A stretch of DNA of 9,604 bases from Rhodospirillum sp. UBA1311 (GCA_002307145.1 DBTR01000103.1:35517-45120); one strand, 5' to 3'. Numbered from the stretch's first letter, positions 1 to 7,179 are shown. Notes: a model not told the origin generated them from the letters alone. Translations and numbers: made by a program.

Positions 1-707
1 CCTTCATCAACGAGATCGCGGACCTCTGCGAGGCGGTGGGCGCGGACGTCCACGACGTCGCGCGCGGCATCGGCCTCGACGGCCGGATCGGCCGCAAGTT
101 CCTCCACCCCGGCCCCGGCTACGGCGGCTCGTGCTTCCCGAAGGACACCCTCGCCCTGGTCCGCACCGCGCGCGACCACGACAGCCCGGTGCGCCTGATC
201 GAGACCACAGTCGAGGTCAACGACACCCGCAAGAAGGCCCTCGCGGACCGCGTCGCGACGGCGGTCGGCGGCAATCTCGCGGGCAAGCGGGTGGCGGTTC
301 TCGGCCTCACCTTCAAGCCCAATACCGACGACATGCGCGACAGCCCGAGCCTGGATTTGGTCCCGGCCTTGATCGAGGCGGGTGCGAGCGTCCATGCCTT
401 CGACCCGGAAGGCACGGCGGAAGCCAAGCGCCTGCTGCCGGGCGGGGTGATCTACGCCGAGGACGCCTACGACACCATGGACGGCGCCGACGTGCTGGTG
501 ATCGTCACCGAGTGGAACGCCTTCCGCGCCCTCGACCTCGCACGGGTCAAGTCGCTGATGGCGTCGCCGACGATCGTCGATTTGCGCAACATCTACGAGC
601 CCCGCGACATGGCCGAGAAGGGCTTCGCCTATACCTGCGTCGGCCGCCCCGTGCCCGAAGCGCCGCATCTCCGCGCCGTGCCGAAGGCGGTCGAGGGGGC
701 CGGTTGA
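1..707 (+). CDS. ugd: UDP-glucose 6-dehydrogenase, C-terminal part (5' end outside window)
   Basis: This cytoplasmic enzyme oxidises UDP-glucose to UDP-glucuronate with two NAD+, feeding envelope and exopolysaccharide synthesis. The reading frame is open from base 3 and gives 234 residues before TGA at 705-707. The N-terminal NAD-binding domain is missing because the window starts inside the gene. The central helix region (FINEIADLCEAVGADVHDVA) and the family signature GPGYGGSCFPKD are visible. The catalytic cysteine is the TGC at 132-134. The C-terminal UDP-binding domain follows, with the GKRVAVLGLTFKPNTDDMRDSPS block and then VIVTEWNAFR. A GTG at 36 is an internal valine, not a start, because conserved sequence lies upstream of it. 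The next gene starts inside this stop codon, which suggests one operon. GDP-mannose dehydrogenase shares the fold, but the RIGRKFLHPGPGYGG stretch points to the UDP-glucose enzyme. Confidence 0.94.
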   Translation, partial: FINEIADLCEAVGADVHDVARGIGLDGRIGRKFLHPGPGYGGSCFPKDTLALVRTARDHDSPVRLIETTVEVNDTRKKALADRVATAVGGNLAGKRVAVLGLTFKPNTDDMRDSPSLDLVPALIEAGASVHAFDPEGTAEAKRLLPGGVIYAEDAYDTMDGADVLVIVTEWNAFRALDLARVKSLMASPTIVDLRNIYEPRDMAEKGFAYTCVGRPVPEAPHLRAVPKAVEGAG

Positions 708-2095
708 CCGGCCAGGCGCATCGTTTCGACCCGGCTATCCTGCGTGACTACGATATCCGGGGCGTGGTCGGTCGCAACCTGCGCATCGCCGACGCCGTCG
801 CCCTCGGCATGGCGTTCGGCTCGACCCTGGTCGAGAAGGGCGGGCGCAACGTCGTCGTCGGTCGCGACGGACGCCTGAGTTCGCCCGACCTCGCCGAGGC
901 GCTGCTCGACGGCCTCACCGCCACCGGCCTCGACGTCTGGCGGATCGGCTGCGGCCCGACGCCGATGCTCCACTTCGCGGTCGCGGAGTTGGGCGCGGAT
1001 GCCGGGATCATGGTTACCGCCTCGCACAATCCGGCCAACCACAACGGCTTCAAGATGACCATGCTCGGGCGTCCGTTCTTCGGGCCCGACATCCGCGCCC
1101 TCGGACGGCGTGCCGAGGCGGGAAATTTCGTGTCCGGCGAGGGCTCGGTGGAGAAGTACGACGTGGCGGAAGCCTACGTCGCGCGCCTGCTCCAGGGATT
1201 CCGCCCGGGGCGTCCGTTGCATGCGGTCTGGGATTGCGGCAGCGGCGCGACCGGGCCGACGGTCAAGGCGCTGGTGCAAGGCCTGCCGGGCCGCCACACC
1301 GTGCTGTTCGACGACGTCGACGGCGCGTTCCCGCATCATCACCCCGATCCGACGGTGCCGGAAAATCTCGCGCACCTGATCGCCGCGATGCAGCAGACCG
1401 GCGCGGATATCGGCTTCGCCTTCGACGGCGACGGCGATCGCCTCGGGGTGGTCGACGACCAGGGCGAAATCCTCTGGGGCGACCGCATCCTCGCGCTGCT
1501 CGCCGCCGACGTGCTCGCGCGCCTGCCCGGCGCGACGATCCTCGGCGACGTCAAGGCGAGCCGTATCCTGTTCGACGAAATCCGCCGTCTCGGCGGCAAC
1601 CCGGTGATGACCCGCAGCGGTCATTCGGTGATCCGCACCCGCCTCGCGCAATTGGGCGCGCCGCTCGCGGGCGAGATGAGCGGCCATATCTTCTTCGCCG
1701 ACGGCTACTACGGCTACGACGACGGTCTCTATGCCGCCGTGCGCCTGCTCGAAGGCCTGGGCGCGCGCAAGGACAGCTTGTCGCAATGGCACGGCGCTTT
1801 GCCGCGCCTGTGGAATACCCCGGAACTCCGCATTCACTGCGACGATGAGGCCAAGTTCACCGTGGTCGACGCGGTGGCCGAGGCGCTCGCCGCCGAGGGC
1901 GTGGCGTTCAACGACATCGACGGCGTGCGGGTGGACGAGGACTTCGGCTGGTGGCTGGTGCGCGCCTCCAACACCCAGGCCGAACTGGTGATCCGCTGCG
2001 AGGCGACCACCCTCGAAGGCCTGGGCGAAGCCAAGGCGCGGGTCGCCGCGCGCCTTGCCGCGGCCGGAATGGCGGTGCCCGAGGCCCTTCGCTAA
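704..2095 (+). CDS. algC: Phosphomannomutase/phosphoglucomutase (AlgC type)
   Basis: This enzyme of the alpha-D-phosphohexomutase family interconverts mannose or glucose 6-phosphate and 1-phosphate, providing precursors for GDP-mannose and UDP-glucose. The gene encodes 463 residues, the same length as Pseudomonas AlgC. The four family motifs are intact. The phosphoserine loop TASHNP has Ser107, the metal loop DGDGDR has Asp241/243/245, the sugar-specificity loop GEMSGH spans residues 323-328, and the phosphate-binding loop RASNTQ begins at Arg420. The frame is open far upstream, but the conserved DYDIRG block near the N-terminus makes TTG at 704 the best start. That TTG overlaps the ugd TGA and is preceded by a GAGGGGG purine run. 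UDP-glucose supplied through this enzyme is the substrate of the preceding gene product, which fits their coupling. Whether it prefers mannose or glucose phosphates cannot be read from the sequence. Confidence 0.93.
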   Translation: MTGQAHRFDPAILRDYDIRGVVGRNLRIADAVALGMAFGSTLVEKGGRNVVVGRDGRLSSPDLAEALLDGLTATGLDVWRIGCGPTPMLHFAVAELGADAGIMVTASHNPANHNGFKMTMLGRPFFGPDIRALGRRAEAGNFVSGEGSVEKYDVAEAYVARLLQGFRPGRPLHAVWDCGSGATGPTVKALVQGLPGRHTVLFDDVDGAFPHHHPDPTVPENLAHLIAAMQQTGADIGFAFDGDGDRLGVVDDQGEILWGDRILALLAADVLARLPGATILGDVKASRILFDEIRRLGGNPVMTRSGHSVIRTRLAQLGAPLAGEMSGHIFFADGYYGYDDGLYAAVRLLEGLGARKDSLSQWHGALPRLWNTPELRIHCDDEAKFTVVDAVAEALAAEGVAFNDIDGVRVDEDFGWWLVRASNTQAELVIRCEATTLEGLGEAKARVAARLAAAGMAVPEALR

Positions 2096-2099
2096 CCTC

Positions 2100-3389
2100 T
2101 CACATCAGGAGGTTGGGGAGGAACAGCGACAGCCCGGGGAAGAGAACCAGCACCGCGACCAGCACCAGGATCGCGGCGATGTGGGGCAGAGCCTCGACAA
2201 GGTATTCGTCCACCGAGCAATCCAGCAGGCCGCAAACGGTGAACATCGCCACTCCCACCGGCGGCGTCATCCCGCCGAAGGTCACCATGGTCATCATCAC
2301 GATGCCGAAGTGGACGTCGTCGACGCCCAGTTGCCGCACGATCGGCAGGAAGATCGGGGTGAGCAGCAGCACCAGCACCGTCGCCTCGACGAAGCACCCG
2401 GCGATCAGCAGGAACACCACGATCATCCCGAGCATCACCAAGGGATTGTGTGAAAGGCCGAGCATCGCCGCCGCGATCGCCTGGGGCGCCTGGGCGAAGA
2501 TGATCGCGTAGCCGACCATCCCCGAGAACATGATGATGAGGACGATCAGGCCGTTGTCGATCGCGCCCTGGAGCAGGGCGTCCATCGCGTCCTTCCAGGT
2601 CAGTTCGCGATGCAGCACCACGCCCACCACCACCGCGTAGACCACCGCGAACGCGCCGACTTCCGATGGCGTGAACAGTCCGCCCCGGATCGCCACCAGC
2701 AGCGCCACCGGGAACAGCAGCGCCCATTTCGCGTCGTTGATCGCAGCGCCCATCGCCTTCCAGCTCGGGCGCTCGGCGGTGGCGGAGCGATAGCCGCGTT
2801 TGCGCGAGATCACCCAGACGGTGAACATCAGGATCGCCATCATCAGGAAGCCGGGGATGATCCCGGCGAGGAACAGCCGTCCGATCGAGACGCCGCCGAC
2901 GAAGCCGTAGAGGATCAGCCCGAGGCTCGGCGGGATCGTCGCGGTGATCAGCGAGCAGACCGCGATGGTGGCGCAGGTGAAGCCCTTGGAGTAGCCGTTG
3001 CGGATCAGGTCCGGTCCGAGAATGCGCGCCTCCATCGCCGCGTCGGCGACCGCCGAGCCGGAGACGCCGCCCATCAGGGTGGACAGCACGATGCAGACCT
3101 GCGCCATGCCGCCCGCCATCCACGACACCAACACTTCCGAGCATCGGATCAGGCGCTTGGTGATGCCGGTCTTGTTCATCATGTGCCCGGCGAGGACGAA
3201 GAACGGCACCGCGAGCAGCGGGAAGCTCTGCGATGCCGAGGCGACCTGCTGCACGCCGATGGAGGCGGGCATCACCGCGCTGATCGCGAAGAACGAGAAT
3301 CCCGAGATCCCGATGGCGAACGCCACCGGCACGCCCAGCATCATCAGGCCGAAGAACAGCGCGATCAGGAGGGTCATCTCCGGGGTCAT
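2100..3389 (-). CDS. dctM: TRAP transporter large permease subunit (DctM family)
   Basis: This is the ion-coupled transport subunit of a tripartite ATP-independent periplasmic (TRAP) transporter in the inner membrane. It has 429 residues, the usual length for DctM, and is hydrophobic throughout with about a dozen membrane segments. Family blocks are visible: VPFFVLAGHMMNKTGI (61-76), the GGVSGSAVADAA loop (107-118), TIPPSLGLILYG (151-162), FTPSEVGAFAVVYA (239-252), GCFVEATVLVLLLTP (331-345) and TPPVGVAMFTVCGL (375-388). The ATG at 3389 overlaps the dctQ stop as ATGA. It has a GAGGAAA ribosome-binding site at 3397-3403, seven bases upstream. The frame extends 38 codons further upstream, but that part reads through dctQ and is not hydrophobic. 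The 3' end lies only four bases from the end of the convergent phosphohexomutase gene. Confidence 0.95.
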   Translation of the reverse strand: MTPEMTLLIALFFGLMMLGVPVAFAIGISGFSFFAISAVMPASIGVQQVASASQSFPLLAVPFFVLAGHMMNKTGITKRLIRCSEVLVSWMAGGMAQVCIVLSTLMGGVSGSAVADAAMEARILGPDLIRNGYSKGFTCATIAVCSLITATIPPSLGLILYGFVGGVSIGRLFLAGIIPGFLMMAILMFTVWVISRKRGYRSATAERPSWKAMGAAINDAKWALLFPVALLVAIRGGLFTPSEVGAFAVVYAVVVGVVLHRELTWKDAMDALLQGAIDNGLIVLIIMFSGMVGYAIIFAQAPQAIAAAMLGLSHNPLVMLGMIVVFLLIAGCFVEATVLVLLLTPIFLPIVRQLGVDDVHFGIVMMTMVTFGGMTPPVGVAMFTVCGLLDCSVDEYLVEALPHIAAILVLVAVLVLFPGLSLFLPNLLM

Positions 3390-3895
3390 GGCTGGGTTTC
3401 CTCGGTCGGGCGGGCCTCGGAGTAGACCAGCTTCGGCGTGGCGAGCAGCGAGCGCGCGGTCTGCCAGAGCTGGCCGAGGAGGGTGAGCGCGAGCAGGCCG
3501 CACCCGGCGGGAACCGCGGCGGTGACGAAGCCGTAGCTGATGCCGCTGTCGCCGAATTCGCGTTCGAGGTTGAGCATCACCAGGTCGTAGCCGAGCACCA
3601 CCATGGCGGCGAGGAAGGCGAGGATGACGCAGCCGGTGAGGAGATCGATGGGGGCGCGCCAGCGCGGTGGAATCCAGCGTACGAACAGGTCGACGGCGAT
3701 CAGGCTGCGCCGCCGCATCGCCATGTCCGCGCCGATGAACGCGGCCCAGACGAACATCAGCTGGGCGACGTCCATCGCCCAGACCAGGGGCATGCCGAAC
3801 CAGCGCAGCACGCCGGCGAAGAACACCAGTCCCACCATCGCCGCGAGCAGGGCCCGCGCGATGGCGGCTTCGATGCGCAGGATCGTGTCGGTCAC
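3386..3895 (-). CDS. dctQ: TRAP transporter small permease subunit (DctQ family)
   Basis: This is the small four-helix membrane subunit of the TRAP transporter, which pairs with the large permease. It has 169 residues, typical for the family. Hydrophobic segments lie near residues 12-31, 44-62, 85-104 and 125-145. The conserved stretch MDVAQLMFVWAAFIGAD followed by MRRRSLIAVDLF (about 41-71) is the DctQ hallmark. The chosen start is GTG at 3895. It has a near-ideal AGGAGG ribosome-binding site seven bases upstream, and the longer open frame reaching 4168 runs through dctP and is Arg/Gly-rich shadow sequence. The gene follows dctP after 29 bases and overlaps dctM by four bases, so the three are clearly one transcript. 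Confidence 0.92.
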   Translation of the reverse strand: MTDTILRIEAAIARALLAAMVGLVFFAGVLRWFGMPLVWAMDVAQLMFVWAAFIGADMAMRRRSLIAVDLFVRWIPPRWRAPIDLLTGCVILAFLAAMVVLGYDLVMLNLEREFGDSGISYGFVTAAVPAGCGLLALTLLGQLWQTARSLLATPKLVYSEARPTEETQP

Positions 3896-3902
3896 GGCGC
3901 AG

Positions 3903-3908
3903 CCTCCT
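3903..3908 (-). promoter_or_regulatory. Ribosome-binding site of dctQ
   Basis: The minus strand reads AAAGGAGG with a perfect AGGAGG core, seven bases before GTG at 3895. This strong site decides the dctQ start, since the open frame continues far upstream and offers no better-placed codon. Its strength, close behind the dctP stop codon, suggests independent re-initiation for the membrane subunits. Confidence 0.8.
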
Positions 3909-3924
3909 TTGGGGGAACGGATGC

Positions 3925-4908
3925 CTACTTCGCGACGATCGCGTCGACCTGCTTCTTCAAGTCGACGTAGCCCAGCTTTTCGTAGACGCCGGCCGTGGCC
4001 TTGACGAACGGCGTGGTGTCGACCGCGTTGATCGTCATCCCCGCCGCCTTCATCTTGGCTTCGAGGTCGGCGATCGCGGCTTCGGTGCCGTGGGACGCGA
4101 CGTCGCCCGCCTTCAGGCTCTCTTCCTTGAGGATGGTCTTGAGGTCGGGCGGCAGCTTGTCGAACCACGCCGCCGAGGTCACCACGCCGGTGATCAGGTT
4201 GAAGTGGGCGGTCTTGGTCATGTACTTGGTGACTTCATAGAGCCTGGAGCCGTAGGCCGCCGGAACCTGGGCCTCGACCGCGTCGATCACCTGGGTCTGG
4301 AGCGCGCTGTAGACGTCTGCCCAGCCCATCGGCGTCGGCGTCGCGCCCATGGCGCGGATCGTCTCGATCCACACCGGCGCGCCCGGCGTGCGCATGCGGA
4401 TGCCCGCGAGGTCGGCGGGGGCGGTGATCGGCTTGTTGGTGAGGAGGTGCCGCTCGCCCTGCCACCAGTTGAACGACAGCACCTGGAGCCGCGCGCTCTT
4501 CGCCAGCTTCGCCGACATTTCGTCGAACAAGGGCGAGGTCACCACCTTGCGGATGTCGGGATAGCCGGTGGTGAGATAGGGCGCGCTTAAAATGCCGAAG
4601 TCCTTGACGAACACCGCGAGGCGGCCGCCGTCGACGACCACCGCGTTGCCCGCTCCGGCGCGCGCCTGCTCCAGCACGTCCTCGTCCTTGCCGAGTTGGG
4701 AGCCGGGGAACAGGCGGATCGCGAGGCGGCCCTGGGAGCGCGCCTCGACCGAGGATTTCAGGCTTTCGAGACCCTTGTAGAGCGGGTCGTCGGTGGTCAG
4801 CGCGGTGTTGATGTTGAGGGTGTAATCGGCGGCGAGCGCCGTGCCGGCGGTGGCGGCAAGGAGAATGCCGCAGGCGGCGGTCCGGAAGGTCCAGGCCATC
4901 AGTCCCAT
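3925..4908 (-). CDS. dctP: TRAP transporter substrate-binding protein (DctP family)
   Basis: This is the periplasmic solute receptor that captures the substrate and hands it to the DctQM permease. The gene encodes 327 residues from ATG 4908, which has GGGAG seven bases upstream. An upstream in-frame ATG at 4965 would add 19 charged residues ahead of the signal peptide and is disfavoured. The signal peptide covers about residues 1-27 and ends in GTALAA, followed by mature DYTLNINTAL. DctP-family features include FPGSQLGKDEDVLEQARAG (67-85), the GIRMRTP block (170-175) with the Arg expected to clamp a substrate carboxylate (Arg173), and PTPMGWADVYSALQTQVIDA (191-210). The substrate cannot be named. 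Members of this family usually bind organic acids such as dicarboxylates, sialate, keto acids or sugar acids. The GntR regulator next door is divergent from it. Confidence 0.94.
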   Translation of the reverse strand: MGLMAWTFRTAACGILLAATAGTALAADYTLNINTALTTDDPLYKGLESLKSSVEARSQGRLAIRLFPGSQLGKDEDVLEQARAGAGNAVVVDGGRLAVFVKDFGILSAPYLTTGYPDIRKVVTSPLFDEMSAKLAKSARLQVLSFNWWQGERHLLTNKPITAPADLAGIRMRTPGAPVWIETIRAMGATPTPMGWADVYSALQTQVIDAVEAQVPAAYGSRLYEVTKYMTKTAHFNLITGVVTSAAWFDKLPPDLKTILKEESLKAGDVASHGTEAAIADLEAKMKAAGMTINAVDTTPFVKATAGVYEKLGYVDLKKQVDAIVAK

Positions 4909-4958
4909 GTTTTCGCTCCCTGAAAATTGCCTCTTGCGCGGGCGTATTCGGAAAACGA

Positions 4959-4970
4959 CTGACATGTTAG
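4959..4970. promoter_or_regulatory. Candidate operator half: 12-base palindrome
   Basis: The sequence CTGACATGTTAG matches its own reverse complement at 10 of 12 positions, with a perfect ACATGT core. It lies in the dctP/gntR promoter region, 51 bases from the dctP start. It overlaps CTGACA (4959-4964), a good -35-like element for gntR, so bound protein could block transcription. A six-base palindromic core can occur by chance. Confidence 0.4.
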
Positions 4971-4986
4971 ATGGCTAGAATACCAT
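4959..4986 (+). promoter_or_regulatory. Possible sigma-70 promoter of gntR
   Basis: CTGACA (five of six to the -35 consensus) is followed after 16 bases by TACCAT (four of six to the -10 consensus) at 4981-4986. It points toward the regulator, and transcription would begin near 4993, leaving a leader of about 50 bases. Both palindromes overlap it, which would suit autoregulation. The match is modest. Confidence 0.3.
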
Positions 4987-4993
4987 TGGCAAT
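4985..4993. promoter_or_regulatory. Candidate operator half: ATTG-G-CAAT palindrome
   Basis: This nine-base element has perfect four-base arms around a single central base, and one further symmetrical pair outside (C at 4983, G at 4995). Its centre is about 24-25 bases from that of the ACATGT palindrome, a little over two helical turns. Operators of FadR/FCD regulators are often short and odd-centred, so it is a plausible binding site for the adjacent gene product. It is short, so chance is possible. Confidence 0.35.
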
Positions 4994-5043
4994 CGAAATG
5001 TCGTCCTGTATCCTGAACCAGAAGTTCAACGAGCAGGTGTTCC

Positions 5044-5766
5044 GTGACCGTCTTCACTCCCCTCGACACATTTTCGAGCGAACCCATCGGGCCGCGCGTC
5101 TACCGCGAGATCCGCGACGCCATCGTCTGTTTGCGGCTCAAGCCCGGCCAGATCATCTCGGAGGCGGACGTGGCGCGGCAGTTCGGCGCGAGCCGCCAGC
5201 CCGTCCACGACGCGTTCGTGCGCCTGCAGGCCTCGGGGCTCCTGCACGTGTTGCCGCAGCGCGGCACCCGGGTCGCGCGGATTTCGCCCAAGGACGTGCG
5301 CGACGCGCAGGTGATCCGCCGCGCGATCGAGGCGGCGACGGTGGCGCGCGCCTGCGAACGCCGCCGCCCGGAAAGCCTCGCCGCGCTCAAGGCAAATGTC
5401 GCGCGGCAGGAAGCCTCGGCGGGCGAACGCGAGCCGCGCGCGTTTCTCAAGCTCGACGAGGAGTTCCACCGCCTGCTCGCGGCCTGCGCCGACCTCGAAA
5501 TGGCATGGACGATCATCGAAGACGCGAAATCGCACATGGATCGGGTGCGCTATCTCAGCCTGCCGCAGACCACTCCGGTCGCGACCCTGGTGCGCCAGCA
5601 CAAGGCGATCGTCGCGGGGATCGCGGCGGGCGATGCATCGGCGGCGCTGGCCGCGCTCACCGAGCATTTCGGCGAGATCGACAAATCCCTCCCCGCTCTT
5701 GAGGCGGAATATCCCGAACTGTTCGAGCACGACGAAGCCCGCGCCGAACCGATGGTCGTGCGCTAG
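5044..5766 (+). CDS. GntR-family transcriptional regulator, FadR/FCD subfamily
   Basis: This is a probable ligand-responsive DNA-binding regulator of the adjacent TRAP transporter. It has 240 residues, typical of the subfamily. The N-terminal winged helix-turn-helix spans about residues 16-80 and includes ISEADVARQFGASRQPVHDA and the wing LLHVLPQRGTRVARIS. A helical FCD ligand-binding domain follows. The metal-ligand pattern of that domain appears intact as Asp138 and His142 in LDEEFH, His186 in RQHKAI and His208 in TEHFGEI. Such metal sites usually coordinate a carboxylate ligand. The start is GTG at 5044: an in-frame stop at 5014 leaves no earlier good codon, and AGCAGG precedes it. The gene is divergent from dctP, and its 3' end meets dacA tail to tail across 24 bases. 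The specific effector is unknown. Confidence 0.92.
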   Translation: MTVFTPLDTFSSEPIGPRVYREIRDAIVCLRLKPGQIISEADVARQFGASRQPVHDAFVRLQASGLLHVLPQRGTRVARISPKDVRDAQVIRRAIEAATVARACERRRPESLAALKANVARQEASAGEREPRAFLKLDEEFHRLLAACADLEMAWTIIEDAKSHMDRVRYLSLPQTTPVATLVRQHKAIVAGIAAGDASAALAALTEHFGEIDKSLPALEAEYPELFEHDEARAEPMVVR

Positions 5767-5790
5767 GTTCGACCGGAAGTCCGGGCGGGT

Positions 5791-7179
5791 TTAGGGCCGC
5801 AGCACCATGCAGGGGCGGGATTCGCGCTTGAGCGAGGCGCAGGCCTGCTGCGCGTCGTTGGCGGAGAGGCCGACGACCCGGGCGCGATAGAGGGTGCGGG
5901 TGTTCGCGGTGAACGCCTCGATCCGCGTCGAGGCCGAAGCGGCGGCGTCGGCGGTCTGCACGGCCATCGCCGAGGAGGCGGCGGTTTCGGCGGCGCGGCG
6001 GTCGGAATACGCGCCGACCTGGATCGCCCAGGCGCCGGCCGGGGCCGGCTTGTGGGCGGGCACCGCCGATCGCGGCAGGGCGGCGACGGTGGTGAGGGTT
6101 TGCGGCGGGCTCGGCTTGCGCGGCGGCGGCAACGGTGCGGCTCCGGCGATCGCGGCGACGGTCGGAGAGTCGAACGCGGTCGAAATCTCCGGAACGATGT
6201 CGGTGCTGCCGTCGGCGTCGCCCTGCGCGGTCGTCGGGTCATCGGCATAAGGCGCGGCGGCCACGGCGACGCCCGTTTTCGGCGTGCGCGTCGGGCGCGG
6301 CGTCTTGGCGCTGGCGTAGGCGACGTCGGCGAAGCCGCGATCGAGCAGGTCGGCGGTGCGCTGGTCGCGCCAGCGCGAGGTTTCGCCGCCCATCACCACC
6401 GCGATCAGGCGGCGGCCGTTGCGGTGCGCGGAGGCCGCAAGGTTGAAGCCCGACGCCGCGATGAAGCCGGTCTTGAGGCCGTCGGCTCCGGGATAGGTCT
6501 TCACCAGATTGTTGTGGGTCGGGATCACCTGGCCTTCATATTCGAATTCGGTCAGGCTGAAGTATTTGTAATACTTCGGAAAATCACGCTGGAGCGCGAG
6601 CGCGAGGCGGGCGAGGTCGCGCGCCGTGGTGACCTGGCCGCGATTCGGCAGGCCCGACGCGTTGCGGTAGACGGTATGCGACATGCCGAGCAACTGCGCC
6701 TTCTTCGTCATCCGCTGGGCGAACGCGGCTTCGTTGGGCGCGAGGTTTTCCGCGATCGTCACCGCGACGTCGTTGGCCGACTTGATCACGATGGCTTGGA
6801 TCGCGGTCTGCACCGAGATGGTCTCGCCCTTGCGCAACCCGAGGCTCGACGGTTGCTGGCGCTCGGCGAGCGGCGTCACCTTCAAGGGCGTGCGCAGGTT
6901 GACCTTGCCGGTCTCCATGTCCTCGAAGAGGAGATAGAGGGTCATCATCTTGGTCAAGGAGGCGGGATAGTTCTGGTCGTCGGCGTGGTCGGAGAACAGG
7001 GTCTGGCCGGTGTCGGCGTCCATCACGAACGCCGCGTACTTGGCGTGGGCCGCATGGCCCGACACCACGAACATCAACCCCACCAAGGCCAGGAAAGACA
7101 GGCGAAGACGGCGGCGCATCGCCGGAACGAACGTCGCCCGGTGGCGCGGGGAGGCTTCTGCCGTCGCGCGCTCGATCAT
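5791..7179 (-). CDS. dacA: D-alanyl-D-alanine carboxypeptidase (PBP5/6 class) with C-terminal SPOR domain
   Basis: This periplasmic penicillin-binding protein trims the terminal D-Ala from peptidoglycan stem peptides. The 462 residues carry all three active-site motifs: SLTK (74-77, nucleophile Ser74, Lys77), SAN (134-136) and KTG (236-238). An Arg-rich start and hydrophobic run near residues 21-46, ending GHAAHA, form the signal peptide. The catalytic domain ends near residue 290. A Pro/Ala/Thr-rich linker follows, then a SPOR domain (about 383-462, starting AWAIQVGAYSDRRAAE) that should bind glycan stripped of stem peptides, as found at the division septum. The usual PBP5 beta domain and amphipathic anchor are not seen. 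ATG at 7179 is preceded by GGGGTGA; a second ATG at 7119 would give a more typical signal peptide but has a weak ribosome-binding site. The start is therefore uncertain. Confidence 0.93.
   Translation of the reverse strand: MIERATAEASPRHRATFVPAMRRRLRLSFLALVGLMFVVSGHAAHAKYAAFVMDADTGQTLFSDHADDQNYPASLTKMMTLYLLFEDMETGKVNLRTPLKVTPLAERQQPSSLGLRKGETISVQTAIQAIVIKSANDVAVTIAENLAPNEAAFAQRMTKKAQLLGMSHTVYRNASGLPNRGQVTTARDLARLALALQRDFPKYYKYFSLTEFEYEGQVIPTHNNLVKTYPGADGLKTGFIAASGFNLAASAHRNGRRLIAVVMGGETSRWRDQRTADLLDRGFADVAYASAKTPRPTRTPKTGVAVAAAPYADDPTTAQGDADGSTDIVPEISTAFDSPTVAAIAGAAPLPPPRKPSPPQTLTTVAALPRSAVPAHKPAPAGAWAIQVGAYSDRRAAETAASSAMAVQTADAAASASTRIEAFTANTRTLYRARVVGLSANDAQQACASLKRESRPCMVLRP

Larger units (their letters stand above)
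4909..5043. promoter_or_regulatory. Divergent dctP/gntR promoter-operator region
   Basis: These 135 bases separate the oppositely transcribed dctP and gntR genes. The stretch is less GC-rich than the flanking genes and must hold both promoters. Two short palindromes, described separately, lie in the middle. FCD-type GntR regulators commonly bind short palindromes in such divergent regions and repress both their own gene and the adjacent transporter until a ligand appears. A regulatory role is inferred from position and symmetry, not shown directly. Confidence 0.7.

Noticed and set aside
131..703. Long upstream extension of the phosphohexomutase frame
   Set aside because: It lies wholly within ugd in another frame, is Arg/Gly/Pro-rich low-complexity sequence, and the conserved mutase N-terminus begins just after 704.
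629..1837. 402-codon open frame on the minus strand opposite the mutase
   Set aside because: It is antisense to a gene with intact catalytic motifs, and its translation is Arg/Ala/Glu-rich without any recognisable domain. Such frames are expected at this GC content.
2092..3144. 350-codon minus-strand frame overlapping dctM
   Set aside because: It is a frame-shifted copy of dctM rich in Arg, Gly and Asp with no membrane segments, while the dctM frame carries all family motifs.
2610..3425. 271-codon plus-strand frame opposite dctM
   Set aside because: The translation is dominated by His, Asp, Glu and Arg, the usual shadow of hydrophobic membrane-protein codons read on the opposite strand.
5773..5784. 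CCGG-AAGT-CCGG hairpin between gntR and dacA as a bidirectional terminator
   Set aside because: The stem is only four pairs and no T-run follows on either strand, so it is too weak to call.
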